Positions 9,423 to 14,139 of a stretch of DNA of 14,139 bases are shown piece by piece. Source of the stretch: Larix sibirica. Lineage: Eukaryota; Streptophyta; Pinopsida; Pinales; Pinaceae. The notes below the pieces were generated by a model. That model did not search any database. It was given only the letters and a program-made list of their open reading frames with translations, and was not told the origin of the DNA. The translations under genes were made by a program, and so were the position numbers. The stretch is from assembly GCA_004151065.3 (NCBI GenBank), contig NWUY0300055725.1, forward strand, positions 3,461 to 17,599, read 5' to 3'. Within the stretch, counting starts at the first letter, position 1. Each line of letters opens with the position of its first letter.

Positions 9423-9680
9423 ATGAAGTATGAAGCTATCCAACATTTTTCTATGGATTGCCCTTTTGCTAAGGAATTTTAGAAGGAGGTTGTTCGCTTA
9501 ATTCAAGGTACTGAGTATTGCGAAAGTAATTCTTTGGTTGATGGATTCAAGCATTGGATGGATAGCCTTTATGTAGCAAATCACAAGGCATTTTTGTGTG
9601 TTGTTTCTTGTGCATTGTCGATAATTTGGAATGCCATTATGTTCCAAGCAAATATTTTACAAGTTTATATTTTTTTATAA
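9423..9680 (+). pseudogene. LINE zinc-binding (zf-RVT) region remnant
   Basis: The frame reads MKYEAIQHFSMDCPFAKEF*, then KEVVRLIQ, continuing to FLCVVSCALSIIWNAIMFQ. It matches the second half of the zf-RVT region that follows reverse transcriptase in plant LINEs, where EtxxHLfxxCpxakxxW is the hallmark. The CxxC half is missing upstream. The Trp expected after KEF is a TAG at 9480-9482 (TGG to TAG). The hydrophobic W-containing stretch after it is the usual linker to RNase H. The frame ends at TAA 9678-9680. It belongs with the RNase H remnant at 9890-10135. Confidence 0.75.
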
Positions 9681-9889
9681 CAATAAATATATATGTGTGC
9701 ATGTGTGTAGATTTTGAGTAGTTCATTATTCAAAATGGTACTAGAAGTAGTGATCTTTTCATGGTGTTAATGTAAATAACCAAAGTTAATGTGAGGTTGT
9801 TGACAACTTATATTCACTTGATGATAATTCCTTTTTCTTTCAAACTATTATCAGGCCGTGGAATAAGGAGCTAGATTACATTGCATGCA
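9681..9889. other. Decayed linker inside the second LINE
   Basis: This lies between the zf-RVT and RNase H remnants, where an intact element would carry the first RNase H strand with its FDG aspartate and the AE glutamate. I could not find either motif in any plus-strand frame. It contains a short TATATATGTGTG-type simple repeat near 9688-9711. Confidence 0.45.
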
Positions 9890-10135
9890 ATCTTAAATTT
9901 ATTGAAGTTGCTAATTTAAAAAGACTTGGATAAGTTGCAAGTTATGGGTGATTCAAAGTTGGTTATTGAATGGATATATAGGCTTTCTAAATTGCAAAAC
10001 CTCACTTTAGGTTCTTATTGGAACATGTTCTCACAATTGTTAACTACTTCTCTATTATCAGTTTCTAACATGTTCTTCGTCAATTCAACTCTAGGTCAAT
10101 TGTCTCTCCAAAGGAATAGTCTTAAGTCAACCTAG
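9890..10135 (+). pseudogene. LINE C-terminal RNase H remnant
   Basis: This is the second half of the RNase H domain found at the ORF2 C-terminus of many plant LINEs. The segment DKLQVMGDSKLVIEWIYR (from 9929) carries the GDS aspartate, followed by KLQNLTLGSYW. The later region, read as NMFFVNSTLGQLSLQRNSL, stands where HIFRExNxxADxLSKxxL is expected. The His, Arg and final Asp are lost there, so it could not be catalytic. An in-frame TAA at 9917-9919 precedes the preserved part, and the frame stops at 10133-10135. With 9423-9680 it forms a 5'-truncated LINE, a different lineage from the one at 12122-13855. Confidence 0.75.
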
Positions 10136-10456
10136 TTTTCTATAAGTGGAGGAGTTTAGAGATGCGCCACCCTACCTCACCCCAAAAGTTCATGATCTTA
10201 TCTCTTTCTTTTTTTAATTAACATAACCATTGAGTGACATACCTCTTCCAATTTATTTTTATAGTGCTAATAAGATGTTGTACGGGACAATGTAAACAAT
10301 TCTTCTCAACGGTATTCAAATAGCTGGCTAATTATCATGGGATAATTTCATGTTTTGCGAAAACGATATCCTATTCTTACTTTATCTTTTATGATGTCAA
10401 GTATACATTATAGTTGTATCTATTTCATTTCCTTGTTGTTTAAGAGCTTTTCGTGT
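10136..10456. other. Unassigned sequence between LINE remnant and ribozyme motif
   Basis: No gene was recognised. The start may be the 3' end of the second LINE. A T-rich run lies at about 10202-10218, but no poly(A) tail is clear. I looked for the GIY-YIG endonuclease or reverse transcriptase of a Penelope-like element on both strands and saw neither. Confidence 0.4.
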
Positions 10457-10497
10457 TCCCCTGATGATGGGTGGAGTGTCCACTCGAAACGTTGGGA
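10457..10497 (+). ncRNA. Hammerhead ribozyme motif, Penelope-like element type
   Basis: All conserved core positions are present in order. Stem I 5' strand TCCC is at 10457-10460, followed by CTGATGA (10461-10467). Stem II pairs GGGTGGA (10469-10475) with TCCACTC (10479-10485) around loop GTG: seven pairs, one of them G-U. Then come GAAA (10486-10489), CGT, and T10493 as the cleavage-site base. Stem I 3' strand GGGA (10494-10497) pairs with 10457-10460. Stem III would be only ACGT, a palindrome, so it could form between two RNA copies, as proposed for minimal hammerheads in Penelope-like elements. One oddity is an unpaired T10468 at the base of stem II. The motif is seen directly; activity and element identity are inferred. 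Confidence 0.7.
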
Positions 10498-10584
10498 TTC
10501 AAAAACTCTAACATAGTTCTTCTCTAGAAAACCTATTCTACATATGTGTATCTTGTTTCAAAAACAATAAACACGCCGTATAGA

Positions 10585-10642
10585 TATGTATGTGGCTTTT
10601 ATACATTTCTTTGTATGTATGTGGCTTTTCTACATTTCTTTG
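10585..10642. repeat. Two tandem copies of a 29-bp unit
   Basis: Units at 10585-10613 and 10614-10642 both read TATGTATGTGGCTTTT, one variable base, then TACATTTCTTTG. The variable base is A in the first unit and C in the second. The array starts 88 bases after the hammerhead motif and may belong to the same element. Confidence 0.9.
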
Positions 10643-10984
10643 TCCCCTTTCTTAATAAATATAACTTCATTTTCATTTTAATAATATAAATATTTCCCTA
10701 AAAATGATAAATATTTTATTTAAAATGTACAGAGCTTTAGTGGGTTGGTCTGCCATCAGGGAAATGAGATAAGGCAAGAAATAATTTGTCATCCATATCC
10801 CAGTAAAAACAAGAACCTAGAGTTTTTAACCAACACTATTTTGAACTCTTATAGCTATTAGATTGATTTTTATAGTTGGCATGTTGTTTTTTAAAACTAC
10901 CATGGCTATTGTTCAAAAGAGAAAAATTAGTAAGAAAAAGTGCAGAAAATTCAGTCATCATAAAAAATCGACATAGTGGGCACC
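10643..10984. other. Unassigned AT-rich sequence
   Basis: I recognise no gene or RNA. A strongly AT-rich stretch covers about 10655-10725, and the rest has no long frame on either strand. It could be the remaining flank of the ribozyme-bearing element. Confidence 0.4.
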
Positions 10985-11882
10985 TTAGACCACTACTAGA
11001 GCCTTGTTGTGTTGCATTATTAGAGTATGATCCTTGAAGACCATACCAATGGTTTCTTTTGCTAGCAAGTTGAGCCTCGCTCCCAACCCTGTTATTGCCT
11101 TGGAAATGAGATGAAGCTTGGCATGCACTCGACGAATATGTCCCCGAGTCTTGTCATGCTACAAAAGGATCTCCTTTCTCTCTTCCTGATTGTCCATAAG
11201 AGCTTTTCCAAGCAGGGTCTTCATTTGCTAATATAAGATTATTGTTTTATAAAAGTTGGTATCCCTCATTCTAGAAGTCCTCACATCCATGACCCACTAC
11301 GTCATATCAGGTTGAACCTCCTTCTCACCTAGCATCACTTGTTCGCTTTTAACATGTTATTCTACCTTCGCGAGTTCTTGTTGAATTATAGGCGAAATGA
11401 CTTGATGGAAGACGACCTTCACCTCCCCAACTTCCCCTTGGACTCGTGGCATATGGGAGCAACCTTCACCCCCCTATTTACTTTTCATGCACACCTTCTG
11501 CTCGCCATGGTCCTCAAGAAAGGTTTACAATACAAAACCACGCCTAATATCCTTGTCTCCATTTGAAAACATGAGGTTCAACCAATAATTGCTCAACTGA
11601 AAGGAGGGCGAATTAGACAAAGTTCACTTCAAGCTCATTGTGTATCATATTATTTCTAGACTTTGACATATTTCCAAGCAAGGGAACCATCATCCATCCA
11701 AACACGGGAGCCATCACGTTCTCAACATTCTAACCTCCTCTTGGCCACCAACGACCACTGCTACCTTCCCCAATTATCTTAGCCTCCCTTGCAAGTTATG
11801 TCAATGGCATATGGTTGATCTTCGGTTGTACTAATGATCCAATTCAAGTGTCATCTATCCTCTCTTCCCCGCCAGATGTCAT
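10985..11882 (-). pseudogene. Unidentified degraded protein relic, family B (minus strand)
   Basis: A minus-strand frame starts near ATG 11882-11880 (MTSGGEERIDDT). It shifts by one base around 11613-11626 and then continues to TAA 10987-10985, about 300 codons in all. Internal stops are TGA 11846, TAA 11798, TAG 11732, TAA 11527, TAG 11476, TAA 11359, TAG 11299, TAG 11230 and TAG 11161 (first base, minus sense). Near the C-terminus, MKTLLGKALMDNQEERKEIL leads into HAKLHLISKAITGLGARLNL, which has a coiled-coil-like leucine spacing. The MKTLL-to-stop block matches family A at 8395-8460 with mostly synonymous differences. An earlier Gly/Trp/Arg-rich stretch reads EGSSGRWWPRGG. I recognise no known domain. 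A gag-like or transposon accessory protein is possible but unproven. Confidence 0.6.
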
Positions 11883-12121
11883 GTCCGTGAAGAAGGTGTG
11901 ACAAATGACTATCACATCATTCCTCACCTAGAACCAAAAAAGTCATAAACAATATTAATAAACAAATGAGACTCATTTTAATTACTTAAATTAAGTAAAA
12001 TATCAAGTAATATGGTACACATAATAATATTCAAAAGTCCACAAAAATAGAAAACACAATTAATTGGGTACTCCAATAATTTTTTATCATGTTTAAAAAA
12101 CAATTAATGTTTTAAGGGTGT
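11883..12121. other. AT-rich spacer
   Basis: AT-rich sequence lies between relic B and the third LINE. No gene, RNA or repeat structure was recognised, and no target-site duplication was found at the LINE's 5' truncation. Confidence 0.5.
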
Positions 12122-13345
12122 GTCCACTTGGGAGGTCGACTTGTTTTACTAAAGTTTGTGCTTGCTAACCTACCTATCTACTGGATCACTTTGGCCAAAG
12201 TTCCTGTGGCTATCTTACAACAGATTAGATGCATTACTTACAACTTCCTTTGGTCTGGTTGAAAGGAGAAATTGGGTTTTCATTTGATTGCGTGGAACAA
12301 GATTGCGCTGCCAAAAGAGGCTGGCGATTGGGGCATTCTCAATATTTTTTGGGTTTACAAGGCATTACACCTAAAAAGCCTGTGGCGTGCCCCTACCCAT
12401 TCATGTCTGTGGAGCCTGATTTTGCGGGACAAATATCTTAAAGACTGGACTGTTATCGCATGGATCAGAAATCATCCTAATAGGTCAGTGGGTGCATCCA
12501 ACATTTGGCGTGGATTGGTTGAGGTTTTTCCTCTCCTTTAAGCACACCTAAGTTGGAAAGTGGGTAACAGCTTCTAGGTTCATTTGGGGGTTGAATCAGT
12601 GATTGGTTGTGATATGTTACTTTCTCCTGGGACAGTCGAGTTGCTACATCAGTTGGGATATTATTACCTCAATCATGCTAGGAATCCTCCAAGCACATGA
12701 TCTATTAATTATTGGTACTCTGCACTAGAGATTGGGCTTATGGGGGATGCAGGAAGAGATTGGAATGCTTTCATTCTTAAGCTATCACACGCAGGCATAG
12801 AACTTACCGATCAATTGGATATATTTCATTGGAACTGGCGGGAGGTTAGTGGGGATATCGAAACTGGACAGGCTTACATGGCTATTGTTGAACAACAACA
12901 AATCGGTCCATCCATGTGGTGGTACATAAACTTATGGAGCTGGAATGTCCCTCTAAAAATACGTTGCTTTGTTTGGCTCACTCTTAAAAACAGGGTCCTT
13001 ACTGCTGACAATTATATCAGAAGGGGGGGCTATGGGCCCAATGTATGCTCCTTGTGCCTTCAGGATGCTGAGACAATTCATCATTTATTTACTGCCTGTC
13101 CGATTACCCTCCAAATTTGGTCAACTGGATCAGACTTATGGGGTGTGGATTTTAGCTGGAATCATGGCTCTATTGCAGAGATTCTTCACAGGTGGTATCA
13201 AACGCATCAGGTCTTTGTCTCCTTTCCCTTATTCTTCATTTGGGGAATCTGGAACTGCGGAATCGCATTTTGTTTGATGGTTATGTTTATAACTTTAACC
13301 GATCTCTACAATTTATTCTACAGATCCTTTTGGGTGCTATGTTAA
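12122..13345 (+). pseudogene. LINE reverse transcriptase C-terminus and zf-RVT
   Basis: One frame opens with HLGGRLVLLKFVLANLPIYW, the segment that follows the RT fingers/palm in plant LINEs. It continues with NFLWSG*KEKLGFHLIAWNK and LPKEAGDWGILN, and later MWWYINLWSWNVPLKIRCFV. The zinc-binding region is CSLC, then ETIHHLFTACP (about 13049-13100), with its Cys and His ligands kept. In-frame stops are TGA 12260 (probably Trp), TAA 12539, TAG 12575 and TGA 12698. Near 13256 the family motif WNxRNRILFDG continues in another frame, indicating a one-base indel; the original frame then runs into non-family residues to 13345. Shorter frames overlapping 12229-12441 and 12969-13277 are shadows. Confidence 0.85.
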
Positions 13346-13855
13346 AGAGAGATATTTACAAGAGCAAATCCATGTGTGGTCCTCTTATTTCAGATATTGG
13401 TCCTTGTGGTTTTTTTGACGGTGCAGAACATAATGGAAGCTGCGGGGTTGGAGGTATCTTTGTTATCTATAAAACATAATATTATGAATTGTCCCTGGAT
13501 TTGTGGATTGGGCAGTAACACCCGTGCATAGCTCTTGGCACTTTGGTGTCTTCTTCATTTTATTTGTCCTTTCCATTTCTCCAATGTTAAGCTCTTTGGA
13601 GATTCCTCTGTTATCATAGGATGGGCGATGGACTCTAATGCTCTCAAGGTGGCCTCACTTGAACAGTGGAAGAGAAAAATTAAACTACTTATGGTTCAAT
13701 TTGTTGATCTCAACATCAAGCATGTCTCCAGATTTTTCAATTTCAGGGTTGATGGACTATCAAAGAAAGGTCTCACATTAAAAGATGGTACTCTTCGGAT
13801 TACTCACTATAATGAGCTGAGGCCTCCAGAATCTAAGACTGTTTATATATATTAG
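13257..13855 (+). pseudogene. LINE C-terminal RNase H
   Basis: This is the RNase H domain of the third LINE, which in life would remove the RNA template. In the first frame, RNRILFDGYVYNF is the linker, followed by GFFDGA with the first catalytic Asp at 13417-13419 and CGVGGIFVI. A frameshift near 13465-13475 moves the reading frame to NCPWICGLGSNTRA*LLALW, where the catalytic Glu is replaced by TAG (13529-13531). Next come LFGDSSVIIGW (Asp 13601-13603), KHVSRFFN (His 13721-13723) and VDGLSK (Asp 13751-13753). The frame ends at TAG 13853-13855. All other active-site residues survive, so the decay is fairly recent. Confidence 0.88.
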
Positions 13856-14139
13856 ATACTACTTTTAATATTTTTGCACTTTTTTTTTGTAATTTTGGAA
13901 CTTCTTTTGTACTGGAGAGATGTGGACTGTATCCATTATTATTATGGTACTTAGGTATTATGGTACTCAGGTTTTATGGCATCAACAGAAATATTGTTTA
14001 ATTTAATTAGTAGTAGCTATCATGTTCTGAAAGACTAAACTGATTGCACGCACTCTATCCTTGGGATAAGATACATTGTAAATTTCTTTGATTCACCCTT
14101 GTGAATAGCAAGAAATTGTGAATTCTGAAATTTAAGGTA
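13856..14139. other. Probable 3' UTR and flank of the third LINE
   Basis: No gene was found. The sequence follows the RNase H stop directly and holds a T-run at about 13879-13887 and the tandem repeat at 13941-13972. No poly(A) tail or target-site duplication was seen before the window ends, so the LINE's 3' end is not fixed. Confidence 0.5.
13941..13972. repeat. Two tandem copies of a 16-bp unit
   Basis: Units 13941-13956 and 13957-13972 read attatggtact, one variable base (t, then c), then aggt. A partial third unit (ttatgg) follows. Its position in the probable LINE 3' UTR suggests replication slippage. Confidence 0.85.

Larger units (their letters stand above)
12122..13855 (+). mobile_element. 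LINE (plant L1 type), 3' half, decayed
   Basis: This is a 5'-truncated LINE in which the end of the reverse transcriptase is followed by zf-RVT and then by an RNase H, in the standard order. The polymerase catalytic motifs (FADD-type) are absent because the element starts after them, as expected for ordinary 5' truncation. It differs clearly in sequence from the remnant at 9423-10135. Confidence 0.88.

Noticed and set aside
11339-11566. Plus-strand 75-codon frame opposite relic B
   Set aside because: It is antisense to the frame supported by homology to relic A and has no recognised motif of its own.
12229-12441. Overlapping plus-strand frame in the third LINE
   Set aside because: It is out of frame with the reverse-transcriptase sequence, which matches its family across the same bases.
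12969-13277. Overlapping frame across the zf-RVT region
   Set aside because: The neighbouring frame carries the CxxC and HxxxxC ligands. This one has none and is a shadow.
6812-14114. Shared aatagcaagaa after the second N (6812-6822) and near the window end (14104-14114) as an element boundary
   Set aside because: An 11-base match in this composition is likely chance, and similarity does not extend on either side.
1-14139. CRISPR array, bacterial operon, rRNA or tRNA genes
   Set aside because: There are no regularly spaced repeats, no ribosome-binding-site-led gene clusters and no cloverleaf or rRNA-like sequence seen. The contents are plant retroelement remains.

Overview
This window looks like an intergenic block of a large plant nuclear genome, most likely a gymnosperm (conifer-like). 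That is inferred from layered, decayed LINEs of the plant L1 type (DUF4283/zinc-knuckle ORF1, and ORF2 with a C-terminal RNase H), a hammerhead-ribozyme motif of the kind carried by Penelope-like retroelements (known from conifers), and very AT-rich spacers. No intact gene was found. Every recognisable coding segment is broken by stops or frameshifts.

Layout. Bases 1-3239 and 3572-6810 are two nearly identical direct copies (offset 3571; five differences seen). Each ends at the same base and is followed by a single N (3240, 6811). They are separated by 331 bases of GC-richer sequence (3241-3571). Each copy carries, on the minus strand, the 5' half of one LINE: ORF1 (DUF4283 then a damaged zinc knuckle), then the start of ORF2 (endonuclease). 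The LINE stops abruptly just after the endonuclease GGDxN motif, where unidentified GC-richer DNA begins. The paired Ns and near-identity suggest either a very recent tandem duplication or two overlapping or allelic contigs laid end to end.

Bases 6812-8634 hold unassigned sequence and then a degraded plus-strand coding relic ('family A'). Bases 8635-9420 are extremely AT-rich. Bases 9423-10135 are the 3' end of a second LINE (zinc-binding region and RNase H, plus strand). Bases 10457-10497 form a near-complete hammerhead ribozyme, followed by a 29-bp tandem repeat. Bases 10985-11882 (minus strand) are a second relic ('family B'), recognisably homologous at protein level to A but in opposite orientation and strongly diverged. 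I do not recognise this family. It is the best candidate for something undescribed.

Bases 12122-13855 are the 3' half of a third LINE (end of the reverse transcriptase, zf-RVT, RNase H; plus strand). In it the RNase H catalytic glutamate codon has become a stop. The last 280 bases are its probable 3' UTR or flank, with a short tandem repeat and no poly(A) seen.

The parts do not form a working pathway: the region is a graveyard of nested or adjacent retroelement fragments. Many in-frame stops can be explained by C-to-T (or complementary G-to-A) change at CAG, CAA, CGA or TGG codons, as expected for methylated, silenced plant repeats.
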